NCBI GenBank assembly: GCA_020849325.1
Contig: JADLGL010000017.1
Span: 1-64,000, forward strand
DNA from: Bauldia sp.
Lineage (GTDB): Bacteria; Pseudomonadota; Alphaproteobacteria; Rhizobiales; Kaistiaceae
Length of the DNA stretch: 64,000 nt
Direction of reading: 5' to 3'
Under the pieces are notes generated by a model. That model had not been told where the DNA came from and ran no database searches. It saw only the letters and a list, made by a program, of their open reading frames with translations. Numbering within the stretch: the stretch's first letter is position 1; every line of letters begins with the position of its first letter. The position numbers and the translations under genes are program-made. This document shows positions 1 through 8,981 of the stretch, in pieces.

Positions 1-114
1 GGCACCGCTCGTTCTCCTTGGCCTTGCGCCTCGTAACCTCATCTCGCTCTGCCCGCGCTCTCACCCGCGCGCCTGCCGCCATCCCGCTCCCCGGCGGGTC
101 TTCGGCCGCCTGCT

Positions 115-3100
115 CTACGTGACGCGAGCCACGAGCTCGCAGATGCGTTCGAGGTAGAGGCGCTTTTCGATCGGGTTGGTCCCGGAGCGCAGGAAGGCGG
201 GGATCTTCGTGAACCAGTCGTCGGGGTCCGTGAGCCGCTGGCGGATGAGGGACTCGATCATCGCGTCGCGGAGGATCGACCGGTGCGGCTCGAACTGCGG
301 CGAGGCGGGGCGGATCACCGTCTCGCGGAGCTCGGCCAGCACGGCCCACACTTCCGTCTCCGTGAGCGGGCCGGCGTCGGGCGACGCGTTCGTGAGGGTC
401 GTGCTCCCGGCGGCTTGGGCAGCGGCATCATCGGAGGCGATGTCAGGCGCGGGCGCGTCGGGCGGGCGACGGGTGTCCGCCGCTGATCCATCGCCGCCGC
501 CGGCGTCTCCCGCGTCCGGCGGGCGGACGTCGTCGGGGAAGAGAGGGAGGGGTGGCACTTCGACGAGCCCCGCTTTCTCGCCTTCCTCCCCGGGGCTCAG
601 TCCCGATGGCGCCGTTGCAGCCTCGGCCGGCGTGTCGCGTCGGCCGTCTCCCCCCGGCGTGTCGCGTTGGTCGCCGCCTGCCGGCGTGTCGCCCTCGCGG
701 GCCCCGTCGCCCGAGGGTGCCGCGGCGCCCGGCTCCGCGCGTCCGGCGATCCGGTAGTCGAGCCAGCCGGAGGGCCGCGTGCCGCGGCGGAGCTCGTCGA
801 GTTTGGCGACGAGCCGGTCGGCCTGGGTGTCGGGGTCGTCGAACCAGTCCGTCGACCAGACGCGAAGGATGGTCCAGCCGAGGCCGCGAAGCACCTCCTC
901 GCGGAGGCGATCGCGGTCGCGCGCGTTCCGGCTCGCATGGTAGCGCGCGCCGTCGCATTCGATGCCGGCGAGGAAGGTGTCGGGCCGGTCGGGATGGCGG
1001 ACGCCGAGGTCGATCCGGAACCCCGACACGCCTACCTGGAGGTCGACGTCGTAGCCGCGCTTCCGGAGACGCTCGGCGACCTCGATCTCGAAGTCGCTGT
1101 CGGGGTCGCGACCGGTGGCCGTCGCCGCCGCGCGACCGCCGGTCTCGGCGTATTGGAGGTACTCCTTCAGCACGCGGACGCCGCGGTGGGTGGCCGTTCC
1201 CGGCCTGATGTCGGTCGATCCGAACGAGGCGAACAGGACGATGCGGAGGCGGGCGCGCGAGAAGAGAACGTTGAGCCGCCGGTGGCCGTTGGCGCTGTTG
1301 ATCGGTCCGAAACGCTGCGCGAGGACGGTCGAATCCTCCGCCATGCCGTACGTCATCGAGATGAAGACGAAGTCGCGCTCGTCGCCCTGCACGTTCTCGA
1401 GGTTCTTGACGAACACGCCTTCGCCGCGCCGGCCGGTCTTCTCCTGGAACGCCTCCACCAGCGGATCGCCGGCCGACAGGCGCCACAGCGTCTCTTCGAT
1501 GAGGTCGCGCTGCTCGATGTTGAGCGCCACGATGCCGAGGCTCGGCGGCTCGTCCGCCGCGGCGAAGTGGTGCATGAAGGCGATCGCCTCCTCCGTCAGC
1601 CGCTCGGCCTCGACGACGTTCCGTCGGGCGGCAAAGGCGCCGTCGGCGCGCACGAGATCGACCGAGAACGACCCCGGCCGCGCCGCGGGAAACGTGACGA
1701 GGCTGCCGTCGTAGAACTGCTCGTTCGAGAAGCGGATGAGGCTCTCGCAGCGGCTCCGGTAGTGCCATTTCAGGCGGCGCAGCCGGCCGAAAACCTTCTC
1801 GCAGCGTTCGAGGATGGACTCGTCGTCGACCTCGTCCGCCTCCCCGTCATCGCTGCCGCCTTCGGCCGAGCGCTCGAAGAACGAGGTCGGCGGCAGCTGC
1901 TTCGGATCGCCGACCACGACGATCTGCCTGGCGCGCAGCATCGCGCCGAGCGCATCCTCGGGCCGCATCTGCGAGGCCTCGTCGATGACGAGGACGTCGA
2001 AGGAGAAGCTTCCGGGCGGCAGGAACTTCGCCAGCGACAGCGGCGACATCATGAAGCACGGCTTCAGCGCCCGCACGGAGGCGGGCGCGCGGCGGAGGAG
2101 ATCGCGGACCGGCGCGAGCTGCTTCTGCTTCTGGAATTCGTGCCACAGGAGCGCCATCTCCGTCCAGGTCCTTACCGACCCGGACCGCTCGCCCGCCGGC
2201 GGCGTCCGGCGGAGGAGCGTCGCGCGGACGGCGGCGCGGTCGGCTTCCTTCTTCCGGCGATCGCGCTCGACGAAGGTCTGCCGCTTCGCGTCGAGATCGA
2301 TGCCGGTACGCCGGGCCAGCGGTTCGGAACTGCGCCGCGCCGCCTCCGCCCGCCGCCCGGCAATTGCTGCGTCGAACAGCGCCGGCAGTCGGTCGGGCGC
2401 GATTTCCGCACGGTCGGCGCCGGCGAGGAGTTCTCCGAGGCCAGCTCCGTCGAGACCGCCCCTGAGGCGGCGGAGTGCCACGAAATCCGCCAGTGCGGGC
2501 GCCTGTTCGAGGAGGGAATCGACGTGCGCGCGGCGTTCGCCGTCCGGGACGAAGGCGATGTCCGGCAGGCCCGCCGCCGCCACGTCGTCGAGCGCCTCGG
2601 CGTGGCGGGTTTCTGCATCGCCCCACGTCGCGGCCGCCTCGCGCAGCGCCTCGCGGGTGATGGCGGGCGTCGCGAGGAGCGCGGCGGAGAGCGGCTCCGG
2701 CAGGCCGGCCGATCGGACCGTCCGGACGAAGACGACGGCATCGACGATCCGCTGGACGCCCGTAAGGTCGCCCGCCAGCGACCGCGCCGCCGGTGCGAGC
2801 GCGGCTGCGTCGAACGCCTCGCGCGCGGCTTTCGCCGCGCGTCGTGCGTCCCCGATCGCCGCGAGGCGCCCGATGGGGAGGTCGACCGTGACGAGGACGC
2901 GGTCGGGGTCCTTTGCCGTGATTTCGCCGAGCGCGGCGACCTCGCCGTCGCACGCCGCCCGGAGGCCATGAAGGGGCGTCGAATCGAAGAGAGCGCCGAA
3001 GGCGGGGCGCCCGTCGCGATAGCGGGCGGCGGCGCCGGCGTGCGTCGCGAGCCGCCCGAGCCCGTCGGGGCCGAGCCGGAACAGCGCTGCGGCGACGGTC

Positions 3101-5832
3101 GCGCCGCCGGGAAGGGCTCGGAGCAGGCGTTCTGCATCCTCGCGCGCGGCGATCGCGGCGCCGAGCGTCGGGAAGGGCGACGAGAGGCCGTTCCACGCGT
3201 CCGCGAAGACGGCCGGACCGGCGCGATCGGCCGCAAACGCGGTGAGCCGACGCTGGTGGTCCGCAACGCGGGCGAGGCGTTCGTAGCCGGTCGGGCCGTC
3301 GGCGAGCCCGAGCCGCGTCAGCGCCTCGCGGAGCGCCCTGCGCCCGAACAGTTTTGCCAGCCCGCCGCGCTGCGACTCGGCCACCGCGCTCGCGAGGAGG
3401 TCCGGGTCGGGCCAGTCCGGCTGTGTCTGCTGCGGCAGCAGCCGTCGAAGCTCGGCCTCCTCCCGCCGCAGGTCGCGCGCCGTAGCCTGGAGCCGCGCGA
3501 AATCGTCACCCCCGACCGCAACGGCGATCCAGCCGGCGAGGTCGGGCGGGAGCTGCGCCGCGAACAGGACCGCCTCGGCGACGGCTTCGAGGTGACCGGC
3601 CGGCGTCGAATCGGGCAATCCGAGCGCCGCGGCGGCCGGCGCCAGCTCGCCCGCGACCGCGGCGAAATCCCGGACGAGGGCGATCCGCCGCTCGACGGCC
3701 GCATAGATTTCGGCCGGCGTCCGCGAGGCGTAGGCGCCGCGCCAGAGGACATTCAGCGCGGCGGCACGCTCGATGACGATGTCGGCGAGGTGGTCGGCGC
3801 CGAGGGCCGCAAGGGAGTCCGCGGCTTCGAGGGCCCGCCGTCGGAGGGCCAGCGCGCCGTCGAGCCCGTCGAGGTCGTGCGGCAGGATCGCGGCAACGGC
3901 CGCGGCATCCGGAGCGAGGCCGAGGCTGCGGTCGGCGGCGACGGCCGCCGCGGCGTCGTCCGCTCCGATTTCGCGGAGGCCCGCCACCGCCTCGTCGAGC
4001 GCCGCCTGCCGGTCGCGAAGGGTCCGGAGCGCCGCCATCAGGGTTTCGCGCTCATCGCCGAGAAGGTCCGCGGGCGGCGTGCGCTGCCAGGGCGAGCGCG
4101 CCGGATGGCCATGCCGGTCGGCGAAATGGCGGGCCGCCGCGCCATACACCTCCACCTCGCCGCGGAGGGCGGGAAGGCGGAGCGGATCCCCGTCCGCCGC
4201 GCCGACCTTCGACCGCAGCACCTCGCGCGCATCGGTGAAGACCGATCGGCCGCGGATCGCCTCCCACATCAGGCGGAACGGCGTCGCGCCGTCGCCCTGC
4301 CGCTCGTGGAGGGCGTCGACATACGCCCGGATCTCGCTTCGGACGGCCCGCCAGGTCGGGTCGGACGTCGCCGCCGGCTCGTCCTCCGCCGCGAGGGCGT
4401 GGCGGTCGGCGAGGCTCTTCACGAAGGCGCGGGGCGATGCCTTGTCGGAGTGGAGCTCGAGGCAGAAATCACCGAGGCCGGCGATGTCGAGGCGCCGCTT
4501 CACCGCATCGAGGGCGGCCTGCTTCTCGGCGAGGAAGAGGACGCTCCTGCCCGCCGCGAGGAGGTTCGCGATCGCGTTGGTGATTGTCTGCGATTTCCCG
4601 GTTCCGGGCGGACCTTCGATGACGATGTTGCGGCCCGCCATGACGTCGATGAGGGCGCTGTGCTGGGACGAATCCGCGTCGTGGATCAGGATCGGCGCGA
4701 TCTTCTCGACCTCCGGATCGTCGATCGGATAGTCCTCCTGCGGCCGGTAGGCGGCGCCCTCCGCCGGCTCGGCGTCGAAGCCGGCGAGGAGCGCGCCGAC
4801 GAGCGTATGGTCGACCGGCTCCCCGGACCAGCGGGCGGGATCGGTATCCTCGTAGATCGCGATGCGGCTGAAGGCGAAGTGACCGAGGAGGAGCTGGCGC
4901 CGGACGCGCCAGCGCTTCAGGCCGTCGACCGCTGCCGTCACGGCCGCGAAATAGGCCTCGACGGACGCCGGCTCGTCCGATTCGCCGGCGTCGAAGTCGG
5001 GCAGCGTCCGGCCGAAATTGACCTCGAGGAACCGCCGCAGGCTGACATTGGTCTCGGCCTCGCCCTCCGCCGCCGCGATGCCGAACACACGGCGGCCCTT
5101 GCCGCGCCGCCGCTCCGGCCGCGTCACGCGGACGGGAAGGAGGAGGAGCGGCGCGAAATACGCTTTCTCGGAATCCTCGCTCTCGTACCATTCGAGGAAG
5201 CCGAAGGTGAGGAAGAGCGTCGAAAGGCCCGCCTCCTGCTCGGCGAGGCGCGCCTCCGAGGCGATCTTCTCCATCACCGCTTCGAGTTCGTCGGGGTATT
5301 TCAGGGTCTGGAGGCGCCGGTCGCCGTGCGATGCCTTGCTGCTGGACGGCGCGAGATCGATCGACGGGTCGATGCCGACCGAGCGCGCGTGGTCGTTCCG
5401 GTTGATCTCGGCGCGCGAGCGCCGCGGCGGCATGCCGAGCGCCGTCCGCACCCGATCCCGGAGGGTGCGATCGAGCCGTTCGATGGCGACATCGTCGTCC
5501 CGGCCGGCATCGGCGAGCGCGGCGAGCTGGGTCAGGTATTCGACATCGGCAACGCGCGCGTGCGCCAGCGCCGCGAGGAACTCCTCGTTCCGTTCGTCTT
5601 CCGGGGTGCCAGGCGGCTCCTCCAGCGGCTCGACGGTGAGCGTTGCCTCGCCGTTGCCGACGAGTCGCGCGTACACCTCTTCGAGAACCTCGTCGACGAT
5701 CTGGAGCTGCCGCTTCGACCGCGCCGCGATCGGGAAGGCGAGCATCCGGTTCTTTTTGGTGAGGTCGAGGAGCCGCTCGCGCAGTTTTCCGTAGAGCGCC
5801 GCCAGCCGGTCCCGTTCGGTTTCCACCGGCAT
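115..5832 (-). CDS. Giant DUF4011-type SF1 helicase with C-terminal Vsr/REase-like nuclease
   Basis: Predicted nucleic-acid helicase-nuclease of about 1905 aa. The N-terminal ~330 aa resemble DUF4011 (the start MPVETERDRLAALYGKLRER leads into LLDLTKKNRML). Walker A GPPGTGKS lies near residue 405. A long Ala/Arg-rich insert of roughly 800 aa separates it from the DEAS Walker B (near 1282), the GDPKQLPP motif and the C-terminal SF1 motifs (NVQGDERDF, then NVLFSRAR). Residues ~1575-1665 form a Vsr/MTES_1575-like endonuclease fold with FRIDL and GIECDGARYHAS. A Pro/Gly/Asp-rich linker with short repeats and an unassigned ~90-aa tail follow. I chose ATG 5832 over the upstream GTG 5871 because GGTGGAG precedes it. 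The gene is divergent from the 5985-10354 operon. Helicases of this architecture are usually defence-associated; the link to the neighbouring operon is inferred. Confidence 0.85.
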   Translation of the reverse strand: MPVETERDRLAALYGKLRERLLDLTKKNRMLAFPIAARSKRQLQIVDEVLEEVYARLVGNGEATLTVEPLEEPPGTPEDERNEEFLAALAHARVADVEYLTQLAALADAGRDDDVAIERLDRTLRDRVRTALGMPPRRSRAEINRNDHARSVGIDPSIDLAPSSSKASHGDRRLQTLKYPDELEAVMEKIASEARLAEQEAGLSTLFLTFGFLEWYESEDSEKAYFAPLLLLPVRVTRPERRRGKGRRVFGIAAAEGEAETNVSLRRFLEVNFGRTLPDFDAGESDEPASVEAYFAAVTAAVDGLKRWRVRRQLLLGHFAFSRIAIYEDTDPARWSGEPVDHTLVGALLAGFDAEPAEGAAYRPQEDYPIDDPEVEKIAPILIHDADSSQHSALIDVMAGRNIVIEGPPGTGKSQTITNAIANLLAAGRSVLFLAEKQAALDAVKRRLDIAGLGDFCLELHSDKASPRAFVKSLADRHALAAEDEPAATSDPTWRAVRSEIRAYVDALHERQGDGATPFRLMWEAIRGRSVFTDAREVLRSKVGAADGDPLRLPALRGEVEVYGAAARHFADRHGHPARSPWQRTPPADLLGDERETLMAALRTLRDRQAALDEAVAGLREIGADDAAAAVAADRSLGLAPDAAAVAAILPHDLDGLDGALALRRRALEAADSLAALGADHLADIVIERAAALNVLWRGAYASRTPAEIYAAVERRIALVRDFAAVAGELAPAAAALGLPDSTPAGHLEAVAEAVLFAAQLPPDLAGWIAVAVGGDDFARLQATARDLRREEAELRRLLPQQTQPDWPDPDLLASAVAESQRGGLAKLFGRRALREALTRLGLADGPTGYERLARVADHQRRLTAFAADRAGPAVFADAWNGLSSPFPTLGAAIAAREDAERLLRALPGGATVAAALFRLGPDGLGRLATHAGAAARYRDGRPAFGALFDSTPLHGLRAACDGEVAALGEITAKDPDRVLVTVDLPIGRLAAIGDARRAAKAAREAFDAAALAPAARSLAGDLTGVQRIVDAVVFVRTVRSAGLPEPLSAALLATPAITREALREAAATWGDAETRHAEALDDVAAAGLPDIAFVPDGERRAHVDSLLEQAPALADFVALRRLRGGLDGAGLGELLAGADRAEIAPDRLPALFDAAIAGRRAEAARRSSEPLARRTGIDLDAKRQTFVERDRRKKEADRAAVRATLLRRTPPAGERSGSVRTWTEMALLWHEFQKQKQLAPVRDLLRRAPASVRALKPCFMMSPLSLAKFLPPGSFSFDVLVIDEASQMRPEDALGAMLRARQIVVVGDPKQLPPTSFFERSAEGGSDDGEADEVDDESILERCEKVFGRLRRLKWHYRSRCESLIRFSNEQFYDGSLVTFPAARPGSFSVDLVRADGAFAARRNVVEAERLTEEAIAFMHHFAAADEPPSLGIVALNIEQRDLIEETLWRLSAGDPLVEAFQEKTGRRGEGVFVKNLENVQGDERDFVFISMTYGMAEDSTVLAQRFGPINSANGHRRLNVLFSRARLRIVLFASFGSTDIRPGTATHRGVRVLKEYLQYAETGGRAAATATGRDPDSDFEIEVAERLRKRGYDVDLQVGVSGFRIDLGVRHPDRPDTFLAGIECDGARYHASRNARDRDRLREEVLRGLGWTILRVWSTDWFDDPDTQADRLVAKLDELRRGTRPSGWLDYRIAGRAEPGAAAPSGDGAREGDTPAGGDQRDTPGGDGRRDTPAEAATAPSGLSPGEEGEKAGLVEVPPLPLFPDDVRPPDAGDAGGGDGSAADTRRPPDAPAPDIASDDAAAQAAGSTTLTNASPDAGPLTETEVWAVLAELRETVIRPASPQFEPHRSILRDAMIESLIRQRLTDPDDWFTKIPAFLRSGTNPIEKRLYLERICELVARVT
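620..700 (-). repeat. Short tandem repeats in helicase linker
   Basis: Three near-copies of CCGGCGTGTCGC, spaced about 27 bp apart, encode a repeated DTPAG/DTPGG motif in the low-complexity linker between the nuclease domain and the C-terminal tail of the giant helicase. It is probably a flexible tether and prone to length variation. Confidence 0.6.
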
Positions 5833-5984
5833 GCGCTGCGATACTCCACCCGCGTCCCGCCTTCCAAGCACGATTGCCGCAGATGGGCGAACGCGTCCAG
5901 TGCTGCCGGTCGGTCGCCTGCACGCGGGCCTTGCAGCCGGCGACCGTTCGTCATCATTCTGTGGGCAACCGATTGGGGGAGCGC
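5833..5984. promoter_or_regulatory. Divergent promoter region of the helicase/ATPase cassette
   Basis: This 152-bp spacer between the minus-strand helicase and the plus-strand operon must hold the start signals for both. I see the ribosome binding sites at each edge (GGTGGAG on minus, TTGGGGGAGC on plus) but no convincing -35/-10 pair or operator. The shared spacer suggests co-regulation; that is inference. Confidence 0.4.
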
Positions 5985-6755
5985 ATGACGACGACTTTCA
6001 CCGAGGCACTCGACGGCCTCGACGCCCGGCTGGCCGAGGCCCAGAAGGCGGCCGAACTCCTCGCGCGCTCGTTCAAGAAGCTGCGAAAGGCGGCGAAGGA
6101 CGGCCAGGTCGGCGAGATCGAGAAGTCGCTCGCCGCGCTGCCGGAGGCGGCCGCGTCCGCCGTCCGATCAGTGGCGGGCCTCGATGGCGTCTGGAGCTTC
6201 GACGCGAAAGCGTGGCTCGCCGACGGTTATCGCGCCGAACTCCTCGCGGCGGCGGACGCCGCCGGCGTCCGTCTCATCGAGCGCGACGGGAGGCTCTACG
6301 CCTTCCCGCTGTCGCTGAAGCTCGATCCGCAGACCCCTGCGGTACGGATCGGGAAGAAGAGCGAGCGCGGCATCCGCCCCGCGCGGATCGTGGCCGAGAT
6401 CGCCAAGCTCCAGAAGCGTCCGCCGAAGCTCGCGGAACAGAAGTTCCTCGATCTCCTGTTCAACGCCTATCGCCGGGTCAACCGCTTCGACCCTGCCGCC
6501 ATTGCCGCCGGCCCGGTGACGCTCCTCACGGAACTCCACGCACTCCTGACGCTCCTGCCCGGCGCCGACTATCCGATCGAGGAATTCGGCCGCGACCTCC
6601 TCCTCCTCGACCGTCACCCCGATCTGACCGCCAAAGGCCTCCGGTTCGAGTTCGTCGCCGCCGCCCTTGCGCGCACGGCGCCGCGGATCACGGTCTACAG
6701 CGAGGACGGCGCCGAGAACGTCTTCATCGGCATCCGCTTCCGGCGCGAGGGCTGA
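5985..6755 (+). CDS. Coiled-coil protein of helicase/ATPase cassette, unknown function
   Basis: A 256-aa protein. The ORF track starts at 5874, but ATG 5985 is preceded by GGGGGAGC at good spacing and gives a natural N-terminus (MTTTFTEALDGLDARLAEAQ). The first ~50 aa are helical and probably coiled coil, rich in Lys/Arg/Ala/Glu. The rest looks globular, with LYAFPLSLKLDPQ, FLDLLFNAYRRV and YPIEEFGRDLLLLDRHP. There is no signal peptide, membrane segment or catalytic motif that I recognise. It is the first gene of a tight operon (3-bp gap to the ATPase), so it is probably an adaptor or subunit for the ATPase. I do not recognise the family with certainty. Confidence 0.7.
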   Translation: MTTTFTEALDGLDARLAEAQKAAELLARSFKKLRKAAKDGQVGEIEKSLAALPEAAASAVRSVAGLDGVWSFDAKAWLADGYRAELLAAADAAGVRLIERDGRLYAFPLSLKLDPQTPAVRIGKKSERGIRPARIVAEIAKLQKRPPKLAEQKFLDLLFNAYRRVNRFDPAAIAAGPVTLLTELHALLTLLPGADYPIEEFGRDLLLLDRHPDLTAKGLRFEFVAAALARTAPRITVYSEDGAENVFIGIRFRREG

Positions 6756-6758
6756 GCC

Positions 6759-8981
6759 ATGGCGATTGCACCCGGACTCTGGCTCGACGTCATGCGGCGG
6801 GAGTACTTCGGGCGTTTCATTCCCGAGGGTGGCGCCTCGACGAAGTTCATCGCCTTTGCCGACGATCCGGACCCCGCGACCGAAGGCCTCCGGCGGATCG
6901 CGGCGGACGGAAACCTTCTGATCGTGCCGGTCGAGTCGGCCGAGACGAAGATCCACATGATCCAGGACGTCTTCTTCGCGCTCGCCCGCCTCGTGCCGTG
7001 GGAGAATCTCGCCCAGCGCTGGATCGAGCGGACGTTCGCCGAGAACCGCTACACCTGGACGCGTCCGGGCGAGGCGGTGCCGCTCCGCGAACTCGCCGAG
7101 GCGAACCGGGTCGACGAGGTGCTCCTCAGGAAGAGCATCCACCAATGGGCGACCGATCTCATCATGCGGGATCGCGACCTGTCGCAGGACTTCCGGGCGG
7201 CGATGGTCAGCCTCTGCCTCCAGCGCATGGATCTCGGCGACGGCAGCACGACGGCGCCCGTCCTCGAATGGCTGCGGGGCGAACTGCGGACGATCGGGGC
7301 GGTGCGCCAGGTGCCGATCAGCGCGAAGATCACCCGTCACAACGGGCGCGCGATGCTCCGCTCGCTGTGCCATTGGCTCCGCCTCTCGGCGGAACCGGGC
7401 CTCCTCGTCCTCCTCGACATCCGCCATGCCATCGCCGGTGCCAAGGACGGGGTCCGCTACTCGCCGGCCGCGCTCCTCGACCTCTACGAGGTCCTCCGCC
7501 AGCTCATCGACGATGCCGAGAACGTCTCCGGCCTGTTCGTTGCCGTGGTGGCCGATCCGCGGTTCCGCGACGGCGATCCGCGCCGCGACGTCGGTCGCTA
7601 CGCTGCCCTCAAGGAGCGTATCTGGCCCGACGTCAATCCCCGCGGCCATGACGATCCGGTGGCGCCGATGCTGCAGCTCGACCCCGCGCGGCCGGTGCCC
7701 GCGACGGTCACCACGACCGCCGATCTGCCGATTTCGGCCGAGCGCGTCGCCGTGGAGGCCCTGCGCTCGGGCGTGCCGAACCGCACGGCCATCCGACTTC
7801 TGGGCAGCGCCGAGGATCAGCTGATCGCCCGCTTCGTGCAGAGCCTCGCGGCGGTGTCGTCAGGGCTTGCGGGCGGCCGGGCGGTTCGCGGCGATATCCT
7901 GTCGGGCGGCTTCGGCTCCGGAAAGTCGCATCTCCTCGGCGTTCTCGCCGAGCGGGCGCTCGACGAGAAATTCGTCGTCAGCGTCGTTCCGGTCAGCAAG
8001 GAGACGCCGCTCTTCGATCCGGCCCGCTTCTTCCTCGCGGCGATGCGCGCCGCGGTCGTGCCCGGCGCCAACGACGACGTCATGACGGAGGTGCTGCGGC
8101 GGGTGAGCGGCGCTCCCGGGCGCTGCCTGGCCCTGGAAGAGTGGGCGAGCGACCCGCGCTCGGGATTGTCGCCGATCTTCGCGGCCATCCTGCATGTCCT
8201 GCCCCGGCAGCTGCTGACGCCCGAAGACAAGGTCGCCGTCGCCCGGTTCTTCGCGGGACACCGCATCGGCGTCGCGCGCGTCAACCAGTGGCTGCGCGCC
8301 ATCGGCCTCCGCGGCAAGAACAATCTGTTCGACCTCAAGGGCATCCGCGAGGCCGACCTCGTGCCGCAGCGCATCCGCTTCGCCCCGCGCCTGTTCCAGG
8401 CCGCCGGCTTCAACGGCTGGTGCGTGCTGATCGACGAGGCGGAGCTGATCGGACGCTATAGCGCGCTCCAGCGCGGTAAGAGCTACGCGGAACTCACCCG
8501 CTGGCTCCACCTCGACGCCGCCTCGGGCGTGCCGGGGATCGCGAGCGCCGCCGCGATCGTCACCGATTTCCGCGCCGCCGTCCTCGGCGACCGGCTCGAC
8601 CTCGAGCGGGTGCCGCGGCTGCTGCGCGACCGCGGCCTCGACGTCCAGGCGGATCTCGCCGTGGCCGCCATGGCCGCCCTCGATGGCAAGGCGACGGAAC
8701 TCCGCGCTCCGGACGAAGAGGTCCTGCGGCACAGCCTCGACCGCGTGCGCGGCCTCTACCGCGCCAGCTATGGCTGGGAGCCGCCGCCGATCGACATCGG
8801 TCCGCGGCGCCAGAGAAAGTCGATGCGCGAGTACATCAAATCGTGGGTCATCGAGTGGGATTTGCGCCGCATCTATGGCGACGCGGGTGATCTCGCGACG
8901 AACACGATCAGGCCCGACCTCACCGAGAACCTCGATCTTGAGACGGCGCCGGCCGATCTGGACGAGGACGCCGAGGCCTGA
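6759..8981 (+). CDS. BrxD/DUF2791-like ATP-binding protein, tandem ATPase halves
   Basis: A 740-aa P-loop ATPase. The C-terminal half carries Walker A GGFGSGKS (residues ~382-390) and Walker B CVLIDEAE (~555-563), followed by a Lys/Ser/Tyr-rich segment, in the pattern of DUF2791 ATPases such as BrxD of BREX systems. The N-terminal ~330 aa look like a second, degenerate copy: they run EYFGRF, FIAFADDPDP, IVPVESAETK and LLVLLDIRHAI in the same order but have no P-loop. The start ATG follows the upstream stop by 3 bp, and the stop overlaps the start of the SNF2 gene. It probably acts as a motor or switch in a defence complex with the SNF2 helicase; that role is inferred. Confidence 0.8.
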   Translation: MAIAPGLWLDVMRREYFGRFIPEGGASTKFIAFADDPDPATEGLRRIAADGNLLIVPVESAETKIHMIQDVFFALARLVPWENLAQRWIERTFAENRYTWTRPGEAVPLRELAEANRVDEVLLRKSIHQWATDLIMRDRDLSQDFRAAMVSLCLQRMDLGDGSTTAPVLEWLRGELRTIGAVRQVPISAKITRHNGRAMLRSLCHWLRLSAEPGLLVLLDIRHAIAGAKDGVRYSPAALLDLYEVLRQLIDDAENVSGLFVAVVADPRFRDGDPRRDVGRYAALKERIWPDVNPRGHDDPVAPMLQLDPARPVPATVTTTADLPISAERVAVEALRSGVPNRTAIRLLGSAEDQLIARFVQSLAAVSSGLAGGRAVRGDILSGGFGSGKSHLLGVLAERALDEKFVVSVVPVSKETPLFDPARFFLAAMRAAVVPGANDDVMTEVLRRVSGAPGRCLALEEWASDPRSGLSPIFAAILHVLPRQLLTPEDKVAVARFFAGHRIGVARVNQWLRAIGLRGKNNLFDLKGIREADLVPQRIRFAPRLFQAAGFNGWCVLIDEAELIGRYSALQRGKSYAELTRWLHLDAASGVPGIASAAAIVTDFRAAVLGDRLDLERVPRLLRDRGLDVQADLAVAAMAALDGKATELRAPDEEVLRHSLDRVRGLYRASYGWEPPPIDIGPRRQRKSMREYIKSWVIEWDLRRIYGDAGDLATNTIRPDLTENLDLETAPADLDEDAEA

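Noticed and set aside
1-114. Gene at the left edge
   Set aside because: Only 114 bp remain after the helicase stop and no frame shows a recognisable end or start.
667-5988. 1773-aa plus-strand ORF opposite the giant helicase
   Set aside because: It is the antisense frame of a high-GC gene; the product is low-complexity Arg/Gly/Ala without any domain, while the minus frame has a full helicase.
5985-6755. TerB-like identity for the coiled-coil protein
   Set aside because: Context suggested it, but no TerB metal-binding motif can be seen, so I left the function open.
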